Below are positions 14,098 through 24,600 of a DNA stretch of 64,000 bases, one piece after another. The position numbers and the translations under genes were made by a program. Position 1 is the stretch's first letter, and every line of letters begins with the position of its first letter. This stretch comes from Numida meleagris (lineage: Eukaryota > Chordata > Aves > Galliformes > Numididae): assembly GCF_002078875.1 (NCBI RefSeq), contig NC_034412.1:7232948-7296947 (forward strand), in the 5' to 3' direction. The notes beneath the pieces were generated by a model. The model was not told where the DNA came from. It made no database searches and saw nothing but the letters and a program-made list of their open reading frames with translations.

Positions 14098-14341
14098 TCT
14101 GATAATGGCAGGATAAGGGGGAATGGTTTTAAACTAGAAGAGACGAGATTTCGGTTAGATGTTAGGAGGCAGGTGGGGCACTGACACAGGCTGCCCAGAG
14201 CTGTGGGTGCCCCCTGTCTGTGTAGGCGTTCAAGGCCAGGTTGGATGGAGCTCTGGGCCCTAATCTGGTGGGTGGCAACCCAGGAATCTGGACGTAGATG
14301 ATCTTTAAGGTCCCTTCCAACCTAAGCCATTCTATGATAAT
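14098..14341 (+). mobile_element. CR1 LINE fragment, 3' end, 5'-truncated with internal deletion
   Basis: The sequence follows the CR1 3' region in sense orientation: GGATAAGGGGGAATGGTTTT, AAACTAGAAGAG, TTAGATGTTAGGAGG, then GGGGCACTGACACAGGCTGCC, CAGAGCTGTGGGTGCCCC, TTCAAGGCCAGGTTGGATGG, and ATGATCTTTAAGGTCCCTTCC ending in CATTCTATGAT. Compared with the usual CR1 pattern, about 30 bases that normally lie between the TTAGATATTAGGA and GAGGCACTGG segments are missing near 14170. Only one ATTCTATG tail unit is left, next to ATAATATT. It is inactive and non-coding. Confidence 0.92.
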
Positions 14342-15679
14342 ATTTTCTGCCAAACTTCTACAACTTTTATTCTGTTAGCCAAATTGTGGTATATAGTATT
14401 GAGGAAGTTTCCATTAAATCCTGTAAGACTATTTCAGTAGTGTGCTTACAAGGTAGCATTATTGATTATGGCACCATTGAAAAGGATTTTTCTATGAAAG
14501 TAAAAACAGATCACACAAAGTATCTGTTGAAACCAGTTCCAAAATATGTCTCTAATCCTGCTTCTACAGGAAGGGTACATGGGGTCTGAAGTGCCCACAG
14601 TGACGAGGCAAATGGATTTCTCTTTGAATAATCAAGGAATTGTGAGCAGAAGCATGGTTGTCTAGGGGCTAACACTTCCATAGCTAATGTGCCTCAGCCC
14701 AGAGAAGAGAGGGCTCGTGTGGGGACTGCCTTCCCGCTGTTGTGTTCAGTTTCTCTGCGTCTTCACTTGGTCTCCTTGTGCACCTGTACAGTCACTGGAC
14801 ACAACTTGGCTCTTAATATTTGTGATGTATTTAAGCCTCAATGCTAAAAAATTGTAACTATTAAGGCATGTTTTGGAATTTGTTTGACTTCTTGTGCTTC
14901 AAGTATATTAGTGATTTTTAGGTAAATAGTAATTAACCAAGTCTAATTATAATCCAAGTAACAGTAATTTGCTGGCTTCTTTGGTATTTCCCAAAGCACG
15001 ATTGTAAATAAGGTTAAAACCTGATTCTGAACAAATACTGGGGAAATTATTTAAAATCTGCATTAATATCTTCATTTTGTTATACAATAAAAATCTGAGG
15101 AATCCTTGGTTGAAATGAAGACCAAATAATCCCAGAGAGAATTCCCCACGCTCAAGAAATGCATGATGAGAGGAAATAGAATGTTTGACATGGTCAGCTT
15201 ATAGAAAAAAAACAAAGAATGGTGTTGGGGGAGAGGAGAAATGGGTGTATAAAATGCATAGCAATGCATATAAACTTTTCTTTAGATTTGTGTGTGCACA
15301 AATGTCATTCTAAGAAAGTGCTGTGATAGAATCTGTGAAGAACTCATAAAATAGGAAAAGACTGTATTTTTGACTGATCCAACTTACTGGTTTTTAAAGG
15401 GCCCTTTTTATTTGCTATTTGATGGTCTTGCATTTATCATCTCCTAAACTAAGACACTATCACTAACTACACATCAGAAATGTACTATTCTATTTTGTTT
15501 TTCCCAGCTTCTATTGATTTGTGTATTGCTTATGATAAAAATAGTTCTCTTAAAAGGATAGCATAATCAGTATTGTTAGAGTTAAGATAGTTTTTCTAAG
15601 TGTTAGTCACTCTCCCAGGTGACATTTCGTGTGGTGTCTGGCATGACTCACTTGTGGAAAATCCATCTCATCACATCTG
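14342..15679. other. Unique spacer between two CR1 copies
   Basis: AT-rich DNA with no supportable gene. The 67-codon frame at 14386-14589 and the 65-codon reverse frame at 15072-15269 carry no recognisable domain or signal and are taken as chance. Confidence 0.55.
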
Positions 15680-15877
15680 AAAGAGTGGCCAGGCGCTGGA
15701 ATGGGCTGCCCAGGGAGGTGGTTGAGTCATCGTCCCTGGAGGTGTTCAAGAAACATTTAGATGTAGTGTTCAGAGACATGGTTTAGTGGGGTCATTGGTG
15801 GTGGGTGGATGGTTGGACTGGATGATCTTGTAGGTCTTTTCCAACCTAGCTAAATCTATGATTCTATGATTCTATGA
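15680..15877 (+). mobile_element. CR1 LINE fragment, 3' end, young-looking
   Basis: Sense-orientation CR1 3' sequence: AGTGGCCAGGCGCTGGAATG, GGCTGCCCAGGGAGGTGG, GAGTCATCGTCCCTGGAGG, TGTTCAAGAAACATTTAGATG, GGACATGGTTTAGTGGG, GATGGTTGGACTGGATGATC, TTGTAGGTCTTTTCCAACC, closing with ATTCTATGATTCTATGA. The tail is intact at 15861-15877 and the match to the pattern I know is close, so it is the best-preserved CR1 in the window. It differs in sequence type from the copies at 14098 and 7119 (a GACATGGTTTAGTGGG-type 3' region), so it belongs to a different CR1 subfamily. It is severely 5'-truncated. Confidence 0.95.
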
Positions 15878-18800
15878 ACAGTGCCTTTCTCACACTGCCA
15901 TGAAGAATAAAGTATCATTTAGGAGGATTTATCATATGGTGGCTGATATTTGTTTTCAGAGGCAAATGCTTACAGGGGCTCCAGATGTGTGGATGAAAAT
16001 CCAGAATACCTCCACTGAAGTCAGTGGTATTATTCCAGTGCATGTTTGTGCAACTAGGATTAGATTTTGATCATTCACTGGCTTCTACAAAGCCGGGATA
16101 TGCCGTTGTCATTTTAGTAATCATGCATACGTTCACCAGGAAGTTCACCAGTGCCATGCCATTCAGGCAGTCTGTCTGCAGTATTGTTTCTTGCTATAGA
16201 GTGTTTAACAGCTGACTTCATCGATGAGCATTTCATGTGTTTGTTCATGTCTCTTTTTGAATGATGCATCAATGATGACTCTTATACTGAAGCTTGTAGG
16301 GCAATTAATGTTGCTGCTGTTAAAGAAAATGTATTTGCATCTCTTTAATGAAGACATCTGTGGGGAATTGCTGATCCTTCTGTTTAAAAATCTTTCTTTG
16401 AATGTTCAACTTTGAAGTGTTATAGACAACATTCCTGTAAGTGCAGATGGAAAATACGCAGAAAAAAAACTAAAACATGCTCACATCTTATTTTATCTTG
16501 AGTGACCAGTCATTCAAAATTAATTTATATATTTTACTTCTCTCTCCTTAAAGTAGTTAGGAGTTCTTCAAGAGTTCAAATTAGACATTAGCATGCACTG
16601 AACTGTCATTTCTAATGGAAAAATCTCAAGGGGAAGAAATGCAGTTAGCTTCCAGAGTATGTGTTCCATTGTAGAAAGATGTTACTCTTATAACGGAAAC
16701 TAGCAGACAGTCTAGAAACCCAGATGTTCTGCAGAGAAAGTAGGCAGCCAGCTAACAAACATTCGTGCAGTAATTTGACAGACTTTCTCCCCCAGTGCTA
16801 CTCCTTTGGAGACCTTTGTATAGCGGCAGTATGTATTCCTGAGTGTTTACTTCCTGTGGTTTTGGGATGTATCTGTCTGCTCAGGTTTCCTGGGATGCAG
16901 AAGGTATTAACTTCTTCATGATCATCTGTGTGAAAAATTGCTGTTGGTGTGGAGGAGCACAGTGTGGCCCCACCACCCCAATGTTTCGGCCTATGAGGAG
17001 CATCAGTAAGGTCCTGAGAATGGCCGGCATGTACCAACGCTGCTGCCTCGTCTTCCTAATTCCTACCTGCACAGTTCTGCAAAACAGGCACGTGTGACAC
17101 AGTGAAGCTCTACATGATTTTGTAAACTAAAAGACATGGTTTTCGGCAGGCTGTCTTGCTGAAATTATCAAAATTGTTGGATGATCTATAATTACAATTT
17201 TCTATCTTCATCAGGTGAATTGCAATTTTTTTTCTTTTAGAGGATGCAGATGCTTTGCAAATGTCTTCTGAAAAGGAATCATACAAAAGAATCAAGTTAA
17301 TATCTTAGAAGTCTGGTGTATATGTGATGCTGATATGCTGGTAAATTTATACGGTTAACAGTGTAGGAAGCAGCACAAAAAAAGCCAAAGTGTCCCAGAA
17401 TAAAGCTCAGCAATCAGAAGGTTTTGATTATTTCTTTTTCCAAGAGGCCCAGACAATGATCTGAGCAAAAGAGTATGAGAGCCATGCTTGTTCCTCCTGC
17501 TCTGATTTTATGTTGGTTGGCCTTGCTCTGCTGTGCTAGAAATAGTTATGGCAATCAAGTAAGAGTTGTAACTGAGATTCCTGACAGTAAACTTCTTATC
17601 TAACAAAAGTTTTCCCTCACATTTGGAAATAAATGGAAGCAGAGCAGTTTCTGAACTGTAGATTTGTTGGCTGTGATTTATTTTAATTCTTTGTTGCTCT
17701 TGTTTTATTTACAAGATTAAAAAGGATTTGACATGGAACTCAGTATTTTTTCTTCAGACACGTAGTCACTTAAACCTGAAATTTGTTATTCTATGTTCTT
17801 GAGGTTAGTGAATAATCTAGTGTCTCATAATCTCATAAAATTTGCTGCTGTAAAAACTCTTGTGAACTGATCTAAGGGAGATCTGTCTTAAAGCCTGGCT
17901 GTGACTGAACAGGATGAACCAGAGTGATGTTGAATCGTAATGCCAAATTCATTTTAGTTAAATTGAGTTACGAATCTCATCAATGGCTGTCGTCCTGGTG
18001 AAGTTTACTTGTTTTTTGTTGTATACTACTTTAAAGAACTGATGATGATTACTTGCTAAATTCTATTTGCAATATATTATTTAAATGAAAGTTAATAACA
18101 AGGTTTATAATTTACAGAGGAATAAGTAATTTCTCCTCTCCTGGCCTCAGAACTGATTAATTTGCTCTACAATTGTCTTTTGATAGTTTCTATTTTTCTT
18201 TATCATTCTTCAAATTATATATTGTTCTAAAACGCAGAAATTAAAGTCAGTAGATCCCTTTACTTGCTCTTTATACCTGACTTAATTTCAAAGATTAAGC
18301 AGGTTTCTGCATATGTAAATGGGAATTTATTTCCATTTAATAAAGGGACGTGAAATCATAGTATTGAAGGTATGCAAAATCATCTTTAAAAGTTGTTAGC
18401 AAATTCAGCACACTGAGAATTTCATCAGCTCTCAACACAATCTCCGGATAGCTAGCAATTGCTTGCAGGAAAATGTTTAAGACATTTTACTGCGAGATTT
18501 TTGCACTCACTGGAAGTGTATCTGTGCGTTGTTATTATTTATCAGCAGAGAGCTCTACAAGGTCTCATTCTGCTGCAGTCAACTGTTGTAAAAATGCCTG
18601 GTGAGCCTGGCAGCTGGGAGCATCAATGCTACACAGTGTCTCTCTGTCAGTGGCATCTGGATGTGAGATTGGCCTCCTTCCTAGGCTTTTGGCTAGCTGC
18701 ACTGCTGCCTATTCAGATGTATCTGTACTAAAGCATGACAAATTTACATACGTTTTGCATAAAGCTTTCAAGCTATTACTTCTGTTTCAGGTTTCAGACT

Positions 18801-20465
18801 GCTACACTGGAGATTAATCAGAAAAAAAAAAAGGAATTATACCTATTAAATTTTTGTTCACAAAATATATTGTAATCTCTGTGCATTTTATTATAGAGAA
18901 TCACTCGGGACATTTATATCTTCTGGTGCAGGAATGGATGAGAACGTGGAATAGGATGATACACTGATAAAAATGTTTAGAGAGAGGGTTTTCGAAATTG
19001 TATGTCTATTTGATGGACTGGAGTTTGTGTCCACCTTCTTTACATTATTGAAGGGCAGGTATTAGAGGTACCAAAATTGTTATTGGAATGGTTGGGCTTG
19101 TGGATTGTGTATGCATAGTGTTTTCTCTTTAAAATCCTCCGCTGTCTTCATTTCATCCGTAAAGGAATGACTGTGAAGTTCACAGTAAACTGTTTCATGT
19201 TGACAGGTTTTCTGGTGAATTCAGCACCATTTGCATAGGAAGCCTTTTCCCACAGTTTCCTACATCTAAATAAGACTCCGTGAAACAGTTATTGCTTTAA
19301 GGCAAGTTTGTGATTGATTAGTGTTAATTAATAAAGTTTTTCTTCATTGCTATTGTTAGAAAACACTGAAATGGAAAAAACATTCAATTGTTGGATATGG
19401 ATATACGTGTGTGAATCTGGGAGGAGAAGCAACAGGTCAGTTCCATGTGTTCGGGGTTTTCCATTAAGCTTCAAAAGATGAATTTCTCACGGTGTAGGCA
19501 AGGATGTATCTCATTGTTTCCTTCAGATAACTGATATGAGCGGCAACTTTTCTTTGCCTTTTTTCCTCCCTGTGTCTTCTGATGTGCTACGTGGTATCGA
19601 TAAATCTGTATAATACATTTAATGGCATTTATAACAAGAAGTTGTTCTGAGGAAAATAGTTATTTTTCTAACAGAACTTAATGGATAACATGCCTGGCAT
19701 TCTTTGAGATAAAAAGTTTGTAGCTGAGAATACTGAAATCTGAAATAGAGTCACAGTTTTCCAGCTTCCAGGTTGCCTTGAAAGTTTTGGTTCTAATTGG
19801 CAGGCTGGGAAGGGGTGATCGTGTGGACATGGTATCAGATGTATCACATGCATATGTGGAAGTCTGAAGTCATGACTTCAGATTTGTTTCATTTTTATTT
19901 GTCCCACTAAAGGACTTGCTGGAAGAAACCCGTGGGGTTACTTCGTATTTAGGGTTTGAGAATGCCTGCCTTTGGTGGGAGAATCTGCATTTACTGGCTT
20001 CTGATGAGCTGGCATGTTCTTAGTATTGTATTCTAAATCTATGTGCATGTCTTTTCATTTGCTATATATAGGCTTTCTAATATACGGCTTTTTGTGTAAG
20101 AATATATATTTTACCTAATCAGCATATCCGTAACCATGAGTGAGGATGAAATACATATTTTACGCTAGCCAAAGAGGATCCTAATATAGCTCTACTGTAT
20201 CTGGGAATTGCTTAGATCCTACTGTGCTGAGTATAGATCAGTGCCATAAATGGATACTTTTCATGCCTTGTTATGATGTATTATGAGAGTTTTCTAAGTC
20301 TAACGTAATGAAATCCAAAGTGTCCTTCAGAAGAAATCCACAGACCTTGTGTGATGGAAACAGGGAAATACTGATTTCCCATGGCAGTCAGGTTTATGTC
20401 ATGGCCTCTGACACAAGAAATAAAACTGAGCTGACTCTTAGAATTACAGGCCTTGAAAATGCATT
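15878..20465. other. Unique DNA without a supportable gene
   Basis: No gene can be supported. Open frames at 16798-17097 overlap in three frames on both strands and show no domain. A complex, moderately GC-rich stretch at about 18380-18740 (with TTTATCAGCAGAGAGCTC and the AGCTAGCAATTGCTTGCAGG segment) could be a regulatory element but has no decisive motif. A perfect 20-base palindrome at 19863-19882 is listed separately. Confidence 0.55.
19863..19882. other. Perfect 20-base palindrome
   Basis: TCTGAAGTCATGACTTCAGA equals its own reverse complement with no spacer. Each half contains TGACTTCA, which resembles an ATF/CREB-type half-site arrangement. In 64 kb of random sequence about 0.06 perfect 20-base palindromes are expected, so it is unlikely but not impossible by chance. 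Whether it binds anything is not shown by the sequence. Confidence 0.9.
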
Positions 20466-20562
20466 GTAAGTATACATAATATAAATACTAAGTAAGTATA
20501 TAAAATATAAATACTCGTATATAATGTTTATATATGTATATAGGCTTATATATGTCTATATT
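20466..20562. repeat. AT-rich low-complexity run
   Basis: Almost pure A/T sequence made of TATA, ATAAATAC and TATATATG units, including two similar ATATAAATACT segments. It is easily melted DNA and the kind of place where alignments produce false hits. No unit repeats cleanly enough to call a microsatellite. Confidence 0.75.
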
Positions 20563-20789
20563 TAAGCTCCTTGAAACAAGTATTTGGGAGTGTTGCTATG
20601 GGCTGGACGTGGAATAAGCTATATGTGACCATACTAAATTTGTCTGCAGTTTTGAACTCTGCGAGGTCATCTTGTCAAAACACAGTTTTGAGCTCTGAAA
20701 TAAATGAACAGAAGAGAAACAAACATACCAGATTAAATCACTCTCCCAGTGTTGTCAGATAATTACCAAAAAAAAATGTGCCTACACTG

Positions 20790-21050
20790 GAAATATCAAT
20801 AACTGTAATGTGTGAGATTTGTTAAAACACGCAAACTCGCTCTCCACTGACTGTCACTAATATTTATTCGTCCAGTGACTGTTAATCACACCAAGTTTAC
20901 AGTCCCGTATAGCACCTGTCACAGGTGTTGATCATTAATCAGCTATTACAGCAGTTTATTCTGCTGCTGACAACTTGCAATTTTCTACTGATTCAGCTAG
21001 TTTGTCAGGTGGGAATTATGGCATAGCACATGTGACAAAACACATCACAC
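20790..21050. promoter_or_regulatory. Candidate enhancer-like block with inverted E-box pair
   Basis: A complex block just upstream of a pyrimidine tract. It contains CACCTG TCA CAGGTG at 20913-20927, two E-boxes of the CAGGTG class facing each other across three bases, directly followed by TTGATCATTAATCAGC with homeodomain/TALE-like cores. GTTAATCACACC nearby resembles a further homeodomain plus T-box-like half-site. Regular spacing and motif clustering suggest a cis-regulatory element, perhaps bound by bHLH, Snail/ZEB or homeodomain factors. Function is inference. Confidence 0.3.
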
Positions 21051-21052
21051 AT

Positions 21053-21175
21053 TTCTCTCTCCCTCTCTCTCTCCCTCTCTCTCCCCCTCTTCCCTCTCTC
21101 CCCCCCCCCCCTTTTTTTTTTTTTTTTTGCATTTTCAGGCTTCTCTCTCTTCCTCTCTCTCCCCCTTTTTAGACA
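21053..21175. repeat. Homopyrimidine tract (CT)n/(CCCT)n with C12 and T17
   Basis: From about 21053 the plus strand is nearly all pyrimidine: CTCTCTCC units, then C12 at 21100-21111, then T17 at 21112-21128. After a short break (GCATTTTCAGG) more CTCTCT sequence runs to 21172. Long mirror-like homopurine/homopyrimidine DNA can form triplex (H-DNA) and is length-unstable, so the exact length should be treated as uncertain in any assembly. Confidence 0.9.
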
Positions 21176-21179
21176 AACA

Positions 21180-21498
21180 ATATCTGGGAACTCAGAAGTA
21201 ATAAGGCGGAATGTATAATTAATTACCCAGCTTGCTCTAATTAGGGATGAATAAGTTGTGTCCCTCTCATCATCACAAATGTGGTGATGGGTAATACCAG
21301 TTTATGCTGTATTAACTGCAAATATGCAATCCTTCTGAGAGCACTTTTGTTGATGAATTTGATGAATGTGACAATAATTAGCAGAGACAGATGAGAGCTA
21401 AATTACTACTGACAATGTAATGCTATCCCGCTCGAGGGTCTGAGAACGTGGCAGGCTAACATGGCAGGGACCGGGGCCTCGTTTCTAATTAATAGTCA

Positions 21499-21540
<42 letters not shown>

Positions 21541-21660
21541 CACCAGTGGGGAAAAAAAAAAGAGGAACGGTAATTGTTTTCGTCAAAGGCTGCAGGGAGT
21601 TATCAGGGTAATAAAGTTAATTAGCAGAACAAACATCCTTTCACTGCCTTACTAGATTGA
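21180..21660. promoter_or_regulatory. Candidate conserved enhancer-like block, interrupted by T40
   Basis: This block is rich in TAATTA-type homeodomain cores: ATAATTAATTACCCAGC, GCTCTAATTAGGGATG, ACAATAATTAGCAGAG, GCTAAATTACTACTG, TCTAATTAATAGTC and AAAGTTAATTAGCAG. It also has an octamer-like TGCAAATATGCAATCC (near 21317) and several CpGs in an otherwise CpG-poor region (CCCGCTCGAGG, GAACGTGG, GACCGGGGCCTCG). A T40 run (21501-21540) splits it. The same homeodomain signature on both sides of the run suggests one element. Such density is typical of conserved non-coding elements near developmental genes, but conservation has not been tested. Confidence 0.35.
21501..21540. repeat. T40 homopolymer
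   Basis: Forty consecutive T, the longest homopolymer in the window. No retrotransposed sequence is recognisable on either side, and avian CR1 does not leave poly(A) tails, so a retrocopy tail is unlikely. The length is probably polymorphic and error-prone in sequencing. Confidence 0.95.
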
Positions 21661-24600
21661 GGAAAAGAGGGTAATTCAAACTGCGGAAAGATATGACTAG
21701 ATGAGATGATAAGGAGAAAAATTTTACACAGGAGGCTAACAGAGAAGAATCAATTTTTTCTTCATTTCTTTTGGCTTAGTCCATGGAAAGGAATTATATA
21801 TTCTCTTCTTTCAGCTCATAGAGTTGCTTATGTATAAAACTTTATTGTTATGATTTCTGCAATTCATGGGAAATGAAGTTACGGAAGATCAAATTACATT
21901 GTTTAATTTTTTTCAGGGCCTTCCAAATAGCAATTGTTTTGTTACATTATGTGCAATTTCCTTTTTATTAAAGTGACTTTTCCTAACATCCACAGCACCA
22001 TATTGATCTCATAATGTTCTTCAAAAAGAAACCTGTTTTTACTTCCTCTCCAGGTCTTCAATGGACTCATTGAGTGTGGCCATTGTACTAGGTTCTGAAG
22101 TAGCTAGCTCAGAGTTTGAATTAGTTGATGGATTTCTTTGAGCAGCATTTCTTTTACTATCCTCTAGCGTAAGTATGAAAAGAAAGTCCTTGTTCCTGCC
22201 AACGTTAATGCATGTGACTAGCTTTATGCATGAGTAGTCCTATTACATTTGCTTCCATTCAGTTACTTGTACACACAGCCAGGGCCAAGGTCCAGAAAGA
22301 GAGACTGTTTCAAAATTAGTAACATTAAGGTTTTTAGGTTAGTTTGGATTGACAGTTCTTATTCTCATATATTTTCAGTGATACTCCTGTTTCTCTTGCA
22401 AGTTTTTGGCCAACCTCCATGATATGGTTAGCGTCTTACAGTACTATGTAATACATATGGACTTCCAGCAGGTTTTGCGAACCTGGAGATGTTTAGTCAA
22501 GCAAAAATGTGTTCACACACAAAAAGTTTCACAAAAATTAATGAAGAATGGCAAATTACAGTACATTGGCTGCTCAGAGATGTCTTCCCACGTTACATGC
22601 TCTTACTCTCCATGGTAAATAGGAGATTGCTCAAAGTAGTCTACTGTCCATGCAGAAAGAAGCAATTTGCTAATATTTTGATGCACATGATAGACACAGC
22701 ACATCAAACGCAATGACAGAGCTCTATCATTCTACTGCCAACCAGCCTCTTCACTAAACACAAGTGGAGTGATCCAAAGATTAAAGCTAGGAAAAGTCTT
22801 GATGAAATTTGGTTATTTGTGACAATTTTCCCATGTGACTGGATCCAAATTCTTAAGGGTGACCTTCTGAACCCCATGCAAGACACTGCTCAACTTCCTT
22901 CAGTGTCAGTAGAGCTGGATTTTCAGCCTGGATCTCAGTCTCCTTCAATAAGTAATGTTCCCCACCTTTACCATCTAGTGAATGTAAGTACATGAAGATT
23001 GTGAGGCTCTCAGTTGTGGAAAAATGCTGTGAAGCTACTTAGAGTAGATGAGACTACCCTAAGAGTATTTCTCATGAACATTTCTCATAACTAAAGAAAA
23101 CTCAACTTCTGCGCTAAGTTTTCTCTTCATGTAACTTTCTGTCTCTCAGGTTCACCTGAGCCAACCCCTTCTCAGCCACTTCAGTGATTTCTTTGCCCTT
23201 CCTCCTCACTATGCTCATCTCTGTCCTATTTTAACCTCCCTCTTCCTGGGAACTAGTAAGTGACAACCTGTACTGTATCACAACTGCAATTATTGTCATT
23301 AGAACGGCAAATCAGTTTCATTCATAATCATGTTGGTGACACTTTTTCTGTTCTTGTTAACAGAACTTGTAAAGGAGAGAGAAAATATAGAACAGAGATT
23401 AGATAATGTTTTGGCATGGTTCATTGAGCGTCTGTTGGCTACTGCAAAGGGCTGCAGATTTTAGTAGGCATGGAAGTGGAGTGTTGAGACTCCAGGAGAG
23501 TGGATGAGGTAGGTTAATGTGGAACTGGATGGGATCAGGTGCTTTTCCACTGCCCTGCTCTTCACTGGTCTGCAATTTGTGCAGGCAAATTCCATACCAG
23601 GAAGTTTGCAAACTATGAGCAAAGTATAATGAAACTATTGAGAAAAAAGACTGCATAATCTCTTCTAATAACTCTTCACTGTAATATAATAATATAATTA
23701 ACTTACTAATAAAAAGGACTGTAGAGCTGCGTATTCCGTTTGTTTTCTGTCTTCAAATGGTCAGCAGAGTAAAATACCAAACTCCTTTGGCCACTGTATT
23801 TTACAATCCCACTGTTTAAGGATAACTCCAATATATCCTAAGTAATTTTAAATATTCACTTTGCAAAAGACTTTCAGAGAGCTCTGCTACTGTGGGATTA
23901 ATGCTAAAGGTATCATTGTGTGTAGTACCAAAATACTGCAGTGAGTAATATTAAACATGGTTGGAAAAGATAGCTCCAAAGTGAAAGTCCACAAAACCCT
24001 CTGTCATTCAAGTTCCAAATCCAGAACTTATTTCTTGATTTCTCCTTTTTTTCTGCTTACTCTAGGTAGTTAGAAATCTGTTACTTCTTTTCTTTCTTTT
24101 TTTTTTTTCCTTCTTTGTCATGCAGGCCCTTCCTCCTCTGTAGAGATTCCTGGACCCAGTAGCACTTGACCAGAAGTTTTCCTATCTGTGCAAAACCCAC
24201 TTTTAAGATCATCCAGTTGTTCTGTCCATCTTTGAATCCCTCCATGGAATAGCCCTCCACCATTCTAACGTCTTCTGTGTGCCAAATCCCCCATGACTGA
24301 GCCTTGCCCTGTTAGCTTGCCATTGCCCAGTGCCATCCAGTTACTCCCCCAGTTCATTCTCTTTGCCTGTTTTTCAGCTTCTCACGTGCAGAGCACAGCT
24401 TCTCCTCTCCTTCCCTGTACATGAAGCATTTTTTTCTTGATCTCGTGTGAAAAGTCTCATCCTCCTCTGCAGTCCTGTTCCTCATCAAGGTCCCTTCTTC
24501 CTTCAACAGTTAGAGAAAACAGAATATAGTTTTAGTACAACCTGACTATCAAATGTAGTCAGCCACCATAACAACAACCCTTTGTCTATGTTGTCTCTCT

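Noticed and set aside
24180..24250. CR1-like words (TTTTAAGATCATCCAGTTGT)
   Set aside because: Only about 20 bases resemble the CR1 3' end in reverse. The sequence on either side does not continue the pattern.
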